Shown: in pieces, positions 26,940 to 34,060 of the stretch | How the letters are laid out: each line of letters opens with the position of its first letter | Numbering within the stretch: the stretch's first letter is position 1 | DNA from: an uncultured bacterium | GTDB lineage: Bacteria > Verrucomicrobiota > Verrucomicrobiia > Verrucomicrobiales > Akkermansiaceae | NCBI GenBank assembly: GCA_945831585.1 | Contig: CAMACY010000014.1 | Coordinates: forward strand, 1-34,060 | Direction: 5' to 3' | DNA length: 34,060 nt | The notes under the pieces: generated by a model | The model's database searches: none | What the model saw: the letters and a program-made list of their open reading frames with translations, nothing else | What the model was told of the DNA's origin: nothing | Position numbers and translations under genes: made by a program

Positions 26940-28076
26940 TCAGAGATGAAGATGAGCTCCTAATTTCGGGCGGTCGGGATCCTCCACACGAGGAGCCAAC
27001 ACCGCATCGACCACGCAGCGATCGAGCCAGTGCACCACACCGGCCAGCGCCGCATCCTCGTCGCGGCAGAGCCGCAGCTCCACAGGCACACGGCGACCCT
27101 TGCCCGGTCCACCCTCCGCATCACGCCCCAAGCGCCGGTACACAGTGCGCGTCTCCGCCCCCGGCGGGTCGGACTCATCGCGCAGTGTCCATACCTCGTG
27201 GTGCTCCGTGCGCAGCTGGGCATCGATATTCAGAGCATCCGCCAGCGTGCTCACGGGGGAGTTCTGCGCCAGCTGCAACACCAGCACCGGAACGCCCCGG
27301 CGAATATCAGCCGCGCACTCCACCGGAGCCACGTCAAAGCACTCCATCCCCACCGTGCGCTTGATGCGCAGATCCATCAGCATCAGCGTCACTGGCGACA
27401 ATAGCGACTCGGGCAAGGTGCGCAGCACCGACTGCTGCAGGGAAGCGTAGGCATCGATGGATACCAGTCCGCGCAGCCGAGATTCGCGCGACGCCGCGCG
27501 CAGCAGCAGCCCGGCACCATAGCCCTGCCCCACCGCCACCACCACGGGCTCCTCCTTCTCCGAAAGCTCGCACAGGCTGTCAATCAGCAGGGGCACATCG
27601 CGGTATTCCCGCAGCCCGTGCGTGCAATAGGGGCGGCGCGCCTCCGCCCCCCGAGGCTCCCAGAGCACGCAGGTAAGCCCCGCCGCCGTCAGCGACTCCG
27701 CCAAGGGCAACGCCGAGCGGATACCGTGATCCCAATCGACACAGACCAGCACGTAATCCAGCGCTTGCAGCCGCTCGGCGGGAGCCGCCGCCAGGTTGCC
27801 CAGAATCGAGAGCTGGCGCGAGGATTCCTCGCCCTCGCGACGGGCGATAACCGCCTGCACCGGAGCATCGTCCCAACCGGTGAAGGTAAAGGGCTCCAGC
27901 CGCAGCCCCGCCGCCTTCTTGGGTAGAACGGAAGAGCCGCGATACGACGCATTGGTCGGCACGAGAATCGGCTGCGTCAGATCGTCCACCTCATTCCACA
28001 GCGCCACCCCGGCTGCCGCCGCCGTTGCCAGCAGCAGAGCCGGGAAGAACAGCCTGCGTATCAGGTGGGATTTCAT
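26940..28076 (-). CDS. Alpha/beta-hydrolase-fold protein lacking the nucleophile serine
   Basis: 378 residues with an N-terminal TM or signal anchor (RLFFPALLLATAAAAGVAL). The rest reads as an alpha/beta-hydrolase: YVLVCVDWDHG, the strand VLWEPRGAEARRPYC, then the nucleophile-elbow position VAVGQGYGAGLLLRAA. There the usual G-x-S-x-G is G-Q-G-Y-G, so residue 185 is Gly in place of Ser, Cys or Asp. A possible acid (LVSIDAYAS) and later histidines remain. It may be a non-catalytic, membrane-tethered scaffold or use a different chemistry. The start at 28076 is supported by an extended -10 promoter (28089-28117) with about 6 nt of leader. It leads the run with the OmpA-like and HAD genes. I do not recognise a specific family. 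Confidence 0.68.
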   Translation of the reverse strand: MKSHLIRRLFFPALLLATAAAAGVALWNEVDDLTQPILVPTNASYRGSSVLPKKAAGLRLEPFTFTGWDDAPVQAVIARREGEESSRQLSILGNLAAAPAERLQALDYVLVCVDWDHGIRSALPLAESLTAAGLTCVLWEPRGAEARRPYCTHGLREYRDVPLLIDSLCELSEKEEPVVVAVGQGYGAGLLLRAASRESRLRGLVSIDAYASLQQSVLRTLPESLLSPVTLMLMDLRIKRTVGMECFDVAPVECAADIRRGVPVLVLQLAQNSPVSTLADALNIDAQLRTEHHEVWTLRDESDPPGAETRTVYRRLGRDAEGGPGKGRRVPVELRLCRDEDAALAGVVHWLDRCVVDAVLAPRVEDPDRPKLGAHLHL

Positions 28077-28088
28077 GAGAGCGCGCTG

Positions 28089-28117
28089 ATTGTAGCAGAG
28101 GCTCCCGCCCCGAGCAA
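28089..28117 (-). promoter_or_regulatory. Promoter of the hydrolase-OmpA-HAD run
   Basis: TTGCTC (28117-28112), 17 bp, TGC-TACAAT with TACAAT at 28094-28089. Expected start near 28082, about 6 nt before the ATG at 28076. Confidence 0.7.
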
Positions 28118-28150
28118 CGGCAAACTGAGACAGCTCCCCTACCGGAGCGC

Positions 28151-29422
28151 TCAGTGCGTCAGTCCGTCCTGCTTGGCCTGATTCCAATAGGCGTACTCGG
28201 AGCGGTTGAAATCCACGTACTCCGGCGAGAGATCGGTCGTGTAGATGACATACTCCGAGCTGCCGAGGTTGAGGTTGATGGCGATGTCAAACTCCGGCGC
28301 CTGCACACGCTCGCGCAGGTCATCGCTCTTGGTGGTGGTCTGCATGCCGCCTCGGCAGGCGGGCAGACCCGCGATGTCGATGTCGACTTTTTCCTCGCGC
28401 ACGCGGGTGCCGGCATAGCCAACCGCGTGGATGATGCGCCCCCAGTTCGGGTCGCCGCCGTTCCAGGAGCTCTTGACGAGGTTCGACTTGGCCACGCCCT
28501 CAGCCACGCGCTTGGCCTCGGCGGCGGTCGGCGCACCGCTCACGCGTACGGTGACAAACTTGGTCACGCGCTCGCCGTCGCGCACGATGTGCTTGGCCTG
28601 CTCCAGCATGACGTAGTGCAGCGCAGCGGTGAAAGCCGTCCACTCGGGCGTCCCCGGAGTCACGGTGACGCCCGAGGCGCCGTTGGCCATGACGAGGCAG
28701 GTGTCGTTGGTGCTCATGTCGCCGTCGATGGTGATGCGGTTGAAGCTGTGCTCCACGCCCTCGCGCACGGTGCGCTCCAAATCGGGTCGCGCCACGGCCG
28801 CGTCGGTGCAGATGAGGCAAATCATCGTGGCCATGCAGGGCGAAATCATCCCGGCACCCTTGCAGCAGGAACCGATGCGCACCGTCTTGCCGCCGAGCTC
28901 CAGCTCCACCGCCACTTCCTTCTCGCGCGTGTCGCTGGTGATGATGGCGGAGGCCACATCATGCCCCTTGGCGGCAGAAAGATTGCGGCAGAGCTCAGGC
29001 AGGCGCGGCTCGATGCGCATCATGGGCATGGGAAGCCCGATGACCCCCGTGGAGCAGACGGCGACCTCGCCCGCGCGCAGCCCCAGCTCCTTGGCGACGA
29101 TGGTGCATTCCTTGCGCGCCACGGCCACCCCGGCCGCGCCCGTGCAGGCGTTGGCGTTGCCGCTGTTGGCCACGATGGCGCGCACATTGCCGCGACGCAG
29201 GTGGTTTTGGCTCACGCGCACGCAGGCGGCGCGCACGCGGTTGGTCGTGAACGTGCCTGCCGAGGTCGTCGGCAGCTCAGAGTACACCAAGGCAAGGTCG
29301 AGACGCGTGGCCTCCGGCTTCTTGATGCCGCAGCTGAGGGCATTGGCGACAAAACCGCGGGCAACCGTCACCCCACCGTCAATCGGTCGAAAGAGAGAAG
29401 AAGTAGGCATAGCAGAAAACAT
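28151..29422 (-). CDS. argJ: Bifunctional glutamate N-acetyltransferase / amino-acid acetyltransferase
   Basis: A 423-residue ArgJ. It moves acetyl from N-acetylornithine to glutamate (and can make N-acetylglutamate from acetyl-CoA) in arginine synthesis. The precursor cleaves itself at the A-T of CMATMI; Thr199 is the new N-terminal nucleophile of the beta chain. The surrounding KGAGMI-S-PCMATMICLICTDA departs from the usual PNMATML (Cys for Asn), but the Thr and the KGxGMI block are kept. Other blocks: DLALVYS, NSGNANACTG, TIDGDMSTNDT and the C-terminal YVDFNRSEYAY-type end. Start: ATG at 29422 (MFSAMPTSS) or the second ATG at 29410; the promoter at 29435-29463 leaves about 6 or 18 nt of leader. 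It is divergent from the Sel1 gene. Confidence 0.95.
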   Translation of the reverse strand: MFSAMPTSSLFRPIDGGVTVARGFVANALSCGIKKPEATRLDLALVYSELPTTSAGTFTTNRVRAACVRVSQNHLRRGNVRAIVANSGNANACTGAAGVAVARKECTIVAKELGLRAGEVAVCSTGVIGLPMPMMRIEPRLPELCRNLSAAKGHDVASAIITSDTREKEVAVELELGGKTVRIGSCCKGAGMISPCMATMICLICTDAAVARPDLERTVREGVEHSFNRITIDGDMSTNDTCLVMANGASGVTVTPGTPEWTAFTAALHYVMLEQAKHIVRDGERVTKFVTVRVSGAPTAAEAKRVAEGVAKSNLVKSSWNGGDPNWGRIIHAVGYAGTRVREEKVDIDIAGLPACRGGMQTTTKSDDLRERVQAPEFDIAINLNLGSSEYVIYTTDLSPEYVDFNRSEYAYWNQAKQDGLTH

Positions 29423-29434
29423 TCGGTCAGGTGA

Positions 29435-29463
29435 TTGATAGCACAGACACCGCAGCGCTTCAA
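29435..29463 (-). promoter_or_regulatory. argJ promoter
   Basis: TTGAAG (29463-29458), 17 bp, TGC-TATCAA with TATCAA at 29440-29435. Expected start near 29428. It is divergent from the Sel1-gene promoter 34 bp away. Confidence 0.7.
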
Positions 29464-29496
29464 GCCCAAAGCGCGCCGCAGCGCTCTGCTTTTTCA

Positions 29497-29525
29497 TGGA
29501 CAAGGAAGCAGCGGCATGCTATAGA
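29497..29525 (+). promoter_or_regulatory. Promoter of the Sel1-queG pair, leaderless
   Basis: TGGACA (29497-29502), 17 bp, TGC-TATAGA with TATAGA at 29520-29525. Expected start near 29532, one base before the ATG at 29533. Confidence 0.72.
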
Positions 29526-29532
29526 TAAGCGC

Positions 29533-30504
29533 ATGAACGGGTGGGTGCTCATCCCCATGCTTGCCTGGGTCGCGGCCGCTGAGGCGGGGGCGCAGCAGCG
29601 CCACACGCTCACGCGCTGGGATGTGGAGGGCATGTATGCCCAAGCCAAGGCCACCCTCGAAGACGCCTCCCAACTCAACATGGAGGGTGTTCCCATCATG
29701 CTGGAGGCCTGTGTACGCAACGGCTATACCCCCGCAGCCCGACTGCTGCTCGCCGTGTACGAGGGGCGCTACAAGGGGCTGCCGGCCAAGCCAAACGAGG
29801 CCTGTGCGCTGGCGCGCTCGCTGGCGGAAGGTCACGCAACAGCATCGCAGAACCCCTCGTGGCATGCGTTTTGTGCCGAGGCGATGCTGCATCTGGCGCG
29901 CTATGCGGAGCGGGGCTACGGCTGCACGCCCGATGACGCCGAGGCCTACAGATGGTACAGCCGCGCAGCGGATGCAGGGCTTCCGGAGGCGCGCGCCGAG
30001 CAGGCGCGGCTGCTGATGCTGGGGCGCGGGGTGAAGCGCGATGAACGCGTGGCCTGGCAGTATCTGCACCATTTGGCGCAGACCCATCCGCACACCCCGC
30101 ACATCTTTTTCTACATGTCCTCCATCTGCTACAGCCACAACGCCCGCACCAAGGCGGCCAAGCTGCTTTACATGGGAGCGCTGCAACACGATGCGGACTG
30201 CCTCAACAATCTGGCTTCCCTCTACGAGAGCGGCACGGTGGTGGCGAAAGATACGGCCGTGGCGCTCTCGCTCTACCGCAAAGCCGCCGCTCTGGGCAAC
30301 AAGCAGGCCTCCGCCAACATGCAACGCCTGGCTTACAAAGAGGGCATGGCGGCCACCGCGCCGGAGGAGACGCCCGCGCACACCCGCCTGGCCAACGCCG
30401 TGCGCCGTGTGGTGGAAATCCTGCCCATCAATGAGCATTCCAAGGAGCGTCTGTTACTGTGGCTGCGCGGCGGGAGGCTGCCCATCCGGGTGAATCCACG
30501 CTGA
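29533..30504 (+). CDS. Secreted Sel1-repeat (TPR-like) protein
   Basis: 323 residues. The N-terminus is a signal peptide (WVLIPMLAWVAAAEAGAQ), so the protein is exported. Sel1-type repeats are visible at about 130-215 (DDAEAYRWYSRAADAGLPEARAEQARLLMLGRGV) and 225-290 (KAAKLLYMGALQHDADCLNNLASLYESGT, then ALSLYRKAAALGNKQASANM). Such repeats bind proteins or act as scaffolds in the periplasm. I chose the ATG at 29533 because the promoter starts transcription there and a signal peptide follows at once; a longer frame from 29431 would run through the promoter. The stop overlaps the queG start as TGATG. The pairing with queG has no obvious functional reason. Confidence 0.82.
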   Translation: MNGWVLIPMLAWVAAAEAGAQQRHTLTRWDVEGMYAQAKATLEDASQLNMEGVPIMLEACVRNGYTPAARLLLAVYEGRYKGLPAKPNEACALARSLAEGHATASQNPSWHAFCAEAMLHLARYAERGYGCTPDDAEAYRWYSRAADAGLPEARAEQARLLMLGRGVKRDERVAWQYLHHLAQTHPHTPHIFFYMSSICYSHNARTKAAKLLYMGALQHDADCLNNLASLYESGTVVAKDTAVALSLYRKAAALGNKQASANMQRLAYKEGMAATAPEETPAHTRLANAVRRVVEILPINEHSKERLLLWLRGGRLPIRVNPR

Positions 30505-31424
30505 TGCACGCTGCCCGACAGGCTCTGGAGTATGCGGCGCGCGCCTTGGGCTTCTCGGCGCTGGGGGTGGCGCGCGCCGATGCGAACCAAGGCACGCAGT
30601 TGCAGGACTGGCTGGCGGCGGGCGAGCACGCGGGCATGCGCTGGATGGAGCGCCACCTGCCGGCGAGGCTCTGCCCCGAGTTGGTGCTGCCGGGGGTGCA
30701 GCGCGTGGTCATGCTGACCTACGAATACGCGCGCCGGGACGCTCGGCGCGTGCGGGGGCGCGTGGCGCGCTATGCCCAGGGCGAGGACTACCACAAGCTG
30801 CTGGCGGGCAAGTTGGCCGATTTGGACGAAACGCTCTCCTTCTACGGCGGGCAGCAGCGCTGCTTCAGCGATTCCGGCCCCGTCAGCGAGCGATTCTTCG
30901 CCCAAGAGGCCGGGCTTGGCTGGCGCGGGCGCAACGGTCTGCTCATCCGCCCGCAGCGGGGGAGTTACTGTTTTCTAGCGTGCATCCTCACCACGCTGGA
31001 GCTGCCCTGCGACACACCGCAGCCCGCGCGCTGCGGCAACTGCCGGCGCTGCGAAGAAGCCTGCCCCACCCACGCCCTGCACGACGGACAGTGCGATGCC
31101 CGCCGCTGCCTCTCCTACTGGAGCATCGAGGCGCGCGGCGAGGCCATGCCCCCCGAGCAGGCGGCGGCGGCGGGCGATCGTCTCTACGGCTGCGACATTT
31201 GCCAGGAGGTCTGCCCTTGGAACCGTCCCCGCCCGGAGCCGACCATCGACCTACACCTGCTCATGCCCGCTATGCTGCGCGATCTGACGACCGAGCAGAT
31301 GGAGCAACTCGACGCGGAAACGTTCAACGACCTGTTTGCCGGCAGTCCCCTGCGCCGCATCGGCGCGGAGCACCTGCGGCGCAACGCGGCGCGCGTGGCG
31401 GCAGCCGGCAACGAAACGGATTGA
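30504..31424 (+). CDS. queG: Epoxyqueuosine reductase
   Basis: A 306-residue QueG, the last step of queuosine synthesis, reducing epoxyqueuosine in the wobble position of GUN-anticodon tRNAs with cobalamin and two [4Fe-4S] clusters. The catalytic Asp of CFSDSGPVSER (Asp123) and the block EAGLGWRGRNGLLI are typical. Cluster cysteines: CGNCRRCEEACP (177, 180, 183, 187), then Cys230, Cys233 and Cys237 in CDICQEVCPWN. The usual additional HEAT-like C-terminal domain is short here. The ATG at 30504 overlaps the Sel1 stop (TGATG). Confidence 0.94.
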   Translation: MHAARQALEYAARALGFSALGVARADANQGTQLQDWLAAGEHAGMRWMERHLPARLCPELVLPGVQRVVMLTYEYARRDARRVRGRVARYAQGEDYHKLLAGKLADLDETLSFYGGQQRCFSDSGPVSERFFAQEAGLGWRGRNGLLIRPQRGSYCFLACILTTLELPCDTPQPARCGNCRRCEEACPTHALHDGQCDARRCLSYWSIEARGEAMPPEQAAAAGDRLYGCDICQEVCPWNRPRPEPTIDLHLLMPAMLRDLTTEQMEQLDAETFNDLFAGSPLRRIGAEHLRRNAARVAAAGNETD

Positions 31425-31450
31425 TTTGCCGAACTTTTTGCGAATCGGCA

Positions 31451-31479
31451 TTGACAGGAGGGTGGCTTTTTGTTAGCAT
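31451..31479 (+). promoter_or_regulatory. Promoter of the yugP-DegT run
   Basis: TTGACA (31451-31456), 17 bp, TAGCAT (31474-31479). Expected start near 31486, about 53 nt before the ATG at 31539. Unlike most promoters here it leaves a real leader, but no Shine-Dalgarno sequence is apparent. Confidence 0.65.
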
Positions 31480-31538
31480 GCGCCGCCCCCAGCCCTCCCA
31501 TGGTTGAACAGAGCAGCTCGCCGCACCATCTAAACAAC

Positions 31539-32318
31539 ATGATATCTTTCTTCCCCTACTTAGCTCAGTACGGCTATTCCGACTACGGCTACGCTGCCCC
31601 CGGCGGCGAGGCGCTGCTTGGTAGCGGCGCCACGATGATCGGGTTGATGCTCATCCTCGGCGCAGGGCTCATCGGCTTCATTGTGCAGCAGAACATGCGC
31701 GCCAGTTTCGCCAAATACTCCGCCGAGCGTGCGCCGCTGACGGGGGCCGAGGCCGCCGAGCTCATGCTGCGGGAGCACGGGCTGGGCGATGTGCGCGTCA
31801 TCAGCACCCCCGGTCGGCTCACCGACCATTACAACCCGCTCGATCGCACCGTCAACCTCAGCGAAGATGTGTACCACAACGCCACGGTCGCGGCCATGGC
31901 CGTGGCGGCACATGAGTGCGGCCACGCTGTGCAGCACGCGCAGGCCTACCCCTGGCTCTCGCTGCGCTCCTCGCTCGTGCCCATGGTCAACATCGGTTCG
32001 CGGCTGGGGCAGTTCGTGCTCATGCTTGGTCTCGTGTTGGCCGCCATGGGCAGCGGCACCACGGTGGCGTGGGTAGGGCTGGCGCTCTTTGCCACCACCA
32101 CGCTGTTTGCGTTTGTCACCCTGCCGGTTGAGTTCGATGCCTCGCGCCGCGCGCTGGCGTGGCTGGAAAGCCGCAGCGAGGGACGCGCCTTGCGTGGCGA
32201 GGCGGCGACGGCTCTGCGATGGGCCGCCATGACCTACGTTGCCGCCGCCCTCTCCTCACTGGCCATGCTGGCCTACTACGCGCTGCTGCTGCTCAGCCGC
32301 AGCGGACGACGCGATTAA
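31539..32318 (+). CDS. Membrane zinc metallopeptidase, YugP family
   Basis: 259 residues, of the YugP (neutral zinc metallopeptidase 2) family, usually about 225-235. The zinc motif HECGH (His125-Glu126-His129) lies in AVAAHECGHAVQHAQ. A membrane segment precedes it (about 32-50) and two follow (about 165-205), with a last one at the end (TYVAAALSSLAMLAYYALLL). The blocks YNPLDRTVNLSEDVYHNATVAA and VPMVNIGSRLGQ are family blocks. It probably cuts membrane or periplasmic substrates. I chose the ATG at 31539 (MISFFPYLAQYG), which fits the family; a TTG at 31470 lies inside the promoter. It leads the run with the small secreted protein, HU-like and DegT-like genes. Confidence 0.88.
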   Translation: MISFFPYLAQYGYSDYGYAAPGGEALLGSGATMIGLMLILGAGLIGFIVQQNMRASFAKYSAERAPLTGAEAAELMLREHGLGDVRVISTPGRLTDHYNPLDRTVNLSEDVYHNATVAAMAVAAHECGHAVQHAQAYPWLSLRSSLVPMVNIGSRLGQFVLMLGLVLAAMGSGTTVAWVGLALFATTTLFAFVTLPVEFDASRRALAWLESRSEGRALRGEAATALRWAAMTYVAAALSSLAMLAYYALLLLSRSGRRD

Positions 32319-32342
32319 CCCCTGACCTTCTGTTCTGTTACC

Positions 32343-32699
32343 ATGCGACACTCCGCCATCCTCATCCCCGCCGTTGCCGCCTTGTTGCTGAGCCCCGTCT
32401 CTGCCGACATTTCCTCCCTGCCTCCCGGCGATGTCCGCCCCGAGGAGGTATACACCCCCGAGCAGTTAGCCGAGCAGACACTCCGCTCGCTGGAGGATGC
32501 CCTGCAGCGCCTCAGCCAAGCGACTGATCCCGAGCAGCGCCGCACCGCCGAGCAGTGTGTCAGCGGGCTGATGAGCCACATTTGCGCCGACCCCGACCTC
32601 AATACCAACGTGCATCAACTGCTGCGGATGAACCCCGACCGCGCGCAGCAACTGCACCAACTGCTCGAACGCGCCGGGCAGGCGCTGCCGCATGAATAA
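32343..32699 (+). CDS. Small secreted helical protein of unknown function
   Basis: 118 residues. A signal peptide (SAILIPAVAALLLSPVSA) is followed by a mature chain that looks all-helical, rich in Gln, Leu and Glu (LAEQTLRSLEDALQRLSQATD, then NVHQLLRMNPDRAQQLHQLLE). I do not recognise a family. It starts 24 bases after yugP, and its stop overlaps the HU-like start by 8 bases, so it is co-transcribed. A periplasmic role linked to the YugP peptidase is only a guess. Confidence 0.72.
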   Translation: MRHSAILIPAVAALLLSPVSADISSLPPGDVRPEEVYTPEQLAEQTLRSLEDALQRLSQATDPEQRRTAEQCVSGLMSHICADPDLNTNVHQLLRMNPDRAQQLHQLLERAGQALPHE

Positions 32700-32973
32700 G
32701 CGGCAACTGGAGGAGCACATCCGCCGGGCGCTGGGCGGCACCGCCACCCACTACGCCGCCCGGCTGGCGCTCGATGCCGTCGTCACCGCCCTGAGCGAGG
32801 GGCTGCGCCGCGATGGCGAGGTGCGACTCGCCGGCTTCGGCAGCTTTCGGATGGTGACGCGCCGCCCTCGCCGCCTGCTGCTGCCCCGCACGGGTGCGGA
32901 GCACCAACTGCCGGAGCGGCGGGTGCTTGTGTTTCACCCCTCCCCGCAGTTTCCGGATCGTCCCTCGGCATGA
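32692..32973 (+). CDS. HU/IHF-family DNA-binding protein
   Basis: 93 residues, normal HU length. MNKRQLEEHI at the start, the helical hairpin, GEVRLAGFGSFRMVTRRPRR (the family's V-x-L-x-GFG-x-F-x-x-x-x-R-x-x-R), and a PRTGAE block followed by VLVFHPSPQF are the HU pattern. The usual NPxTG is LPRTG. It probably bends DNA and organises the nucleoid. It is divergent, so likely a secondary HU paralogue. It overlaps the upstream gene by 8 bases and the DegT-like gene by ATGA. Confidence 0.86.
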   Translation: MNKRQLEEHIRRALGGTATHYAARLALDAVVTALSEGLRRDGEVRLAGFGSFRMVTRRPRRLLLPRTGAEHQLPERRVLVFHPSPQFPDRPSA

Positions 32974-33956
32974 GCCACCGCGCGTGCAGCGACCTCATGG
33001 GAGGCGCCTTCGGGCTGGAGCTGCCGCTTTGCGACTGTTTCCCCCACCCCGAATCGCCCTGCTGTGCCTATGTGGACAGCGGGCGCGCTGCGCTGCAGTT
33101 GCTGCTCCAGGCGCTGCCACAGCGCCCGCGCCGCGTGTGGGTGCCACGCTTTGCCTGCGACACCCTGCTGCAGCCGCTGCGACGCCTGCGCCTGCCCGTC
33201 TGCCGCTACGAGATTGCCGAGGAGGACCTGAGCCCCCTGCTGCCCGATGAGGCCGGGGAGGACGATGCCGCCGTGTTCATCAACTACTTCGGACTCGCGG
33301 GCGCGGCCTGGCAGCAGGCGGTCGCGGACTTCCCCGGTGCAGCGCTCGCGGATGCCACCACGGCGCTCTACGCCCCGCCCCTGCCCCAAGCCGCCGGCAG
33401 CTTCTACAGCCCGCGCAAGTTCGGCGGTTTGTGCGACGGCGGTGTGGCCGTGGCTCCCTATCCGCTCGCCCTGCCGACACGCACAGACCGCAGCAGCACG
33501 GCCGCCCGAGCCCTGCTGCTCCGCACGGAATCCGGCGCCGCCGCCGCCCTGCCCGCCACCGAACGCGCCGAGGCTCGGCTGAACCGGGAGCCGCGCCGCA
33601 TGTCGCCCCTGAGCCGCCGCCTGCTGCGCAGCATCGACTGGGTCGCAGCCGCGCGGCGCCGCTGCGCCAACTACCGCGTGCTGCACGCCGCGCTCCGCGA
33701 GCTCAATCACCTGCGCTTGCCGGAAGAGCCCCCGAGCGCCCCTCAGTGCTACCCCTTGGTCACGGCCATTCCGGGTCTGCGCGACAGCCTGGTGGATGTC
33801 GGCGTGGCGCTGCCACTCTACTGGCCCGAAGTCATCGCCGACAGCGATGCGAGCGACAGCGCCAATCGGCTGGCGCGCCGCCTGCTTCCCCTGCCGCTCG
33901 ACCAGCGTTATGACACGCATGACATGGAGCGCTTGCTGCGCCTCATCCGGGGATAA
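32970..33956 (+). CDS. DegT/DnrJ/EryC1-type PLP-dependent aminotransferase (short)
   Basis: 328 residues, somewhat shorter than typical DegT/ArnB enzymes (370-400). The fold-type I pattern is present: YVDSGRAALQLLLQAL (phosphate-binding region), VWVPRFACDTLLQPL, Asp128 in LADATTALYAP (the PLP N1 contact), and the Schiff-base lysine in SPRKFGGLCDGG (Lys150). It most likely aminates a keto-sugar or related substrate for surface glycans. No sugar-nucleotide genes accompany it in the window; it is the last gene of the run. Stop codon TAA at 33954-33956. Confidence 0.82.
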   Translation: MSHRACSDLMGGAFGLELPLCDCFPHPESPCCAYVDSGRAALQLLLQALPQRPRRVWVPRFACDTLLQPLRRLRLPVCRYEIAEEDLSPLLPDEAGEDDAAVFINYFGLAGAAWQQAVADFPGAALADATTALYAPPLPQAAGSFYSPRKFGGLCDGGVAVAPYPLALPTRTDRSSTAARALLLRTESGAAAALPATERAEARLNREPRRMSPLSRRLLRSIDWVAAARRRCANYRVLHAALRELNHLRLPEEPPSAPQCYPLVTAIPGLRDSLVDVGVALPLYWPEVIADSDASDSANRLARRLLPLPLDQRYDTHDMERLLRLIRG

Positions 33957-34060
33957 GGCGCTGTTGCCCGAGCGAAATCATGCTTTTTTGCGAAAAAAAA
34001 TCCCGATAGCTGAATTGCAAGACTAAATGCGACAAAGCGAAAACAACTTCATTTTAGGCA

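Noticed and set aside
29431-29532. Longer start for the Sel1 protein at 29431
   Set aside because: It would place the promoter inside the gene and hide the signal peptide behind 34 non-hydrophobic residues.

Overview
The window is high-GC DNA that most likely comes from a gut-type Verrucomicrobiota related to Akkermansiaceae. The reasons are a PEP-CTERM tail of the 'PEPTTATLS…LAALAARRRR' kind, a type III glutamine synthetase, secreted GH20 and M16 enzymes, and near-absence of Shine-Dalgarno sequences. The genus is an inference. No rRNA, tRNA or CRISPR array was seen.

Layout. Positions 1-1770 are a rearranged, lower-GC edge: the 3' end of an ISL3-type transposase, a 392-base non-coding stretch with two strong palindromes, a 5'-truncated metK fragment (minus), and a 5'-truncated PEP-CTERM gene tail (plus). 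The last two meet head to head at one junction near 1455. Positions 1885-9358 are minus-strand: glnN (type III glutamine synthetase) behind a consensus sigma-54 promoter, then a run transcribed recQ > GH20 hexosaminidase > lipA. Positions 9476-13570 hold ilvD > POT/MFS transporter > membrane ankyrin protein (minus), divergent from a GNAT gene. Positions 14374-18874 hold a minus-strand housekeeping run: yqeY-like > ispD > Rossmann/epimerase-like > J-domain-Sel1 membrane protein, then a DEAD-box RNA helicase. Positions 19002-24294 (plus) hold bioB and a giant secreted M16 peptidase with an extra caspase/gingipain-like C-terminal domain. Positions 24438-29422 (minus) hold a 34-codon AURKAIP1/COX24-type ribosomal protein, the run alpha/beta-hydrolase-like > OmpA-like > HAD phosphatase, and argJ. 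Positions 29533-33956 (plus) hold a Sel1 protein and queG, then yugP-like metallopeptidase > small secreted protein > HU-like protein > DegT-like aminotransferase.

Functional themes are nitrogen and amino-acid metabolism (glnN, ilvD, argJ), cofactors (lipA, bioB, ispD, queG), DNA/RNA handling (recQ, DEAD helicase, HU), and envelope or secreted functions (GH20, M16 fusion, OmpA-like, YugP, POT). Genes within runs are separated by a few bases or overlap by ATGA/TGATG, so co-transcription and coupling are likely.

The observations most worth following are: (a) the sigma-54 promoter with three upstream ACAAAAATGT repeats at glnN; (b) a recurrent promoter layout (TTGnnn, about 17 bp, TAnnnT, often preceded by TGC) placed so that predicted transcripts begin 0-6 nt before the start codon, i.e. 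leaderless or nearly so; (c) the M16/caspase-like fusion; (d) the metK/PEP-CTERM double-truncation scar beside an IS; and (e) a serine-less alpha/beta-hydrolase in an envelope operon.
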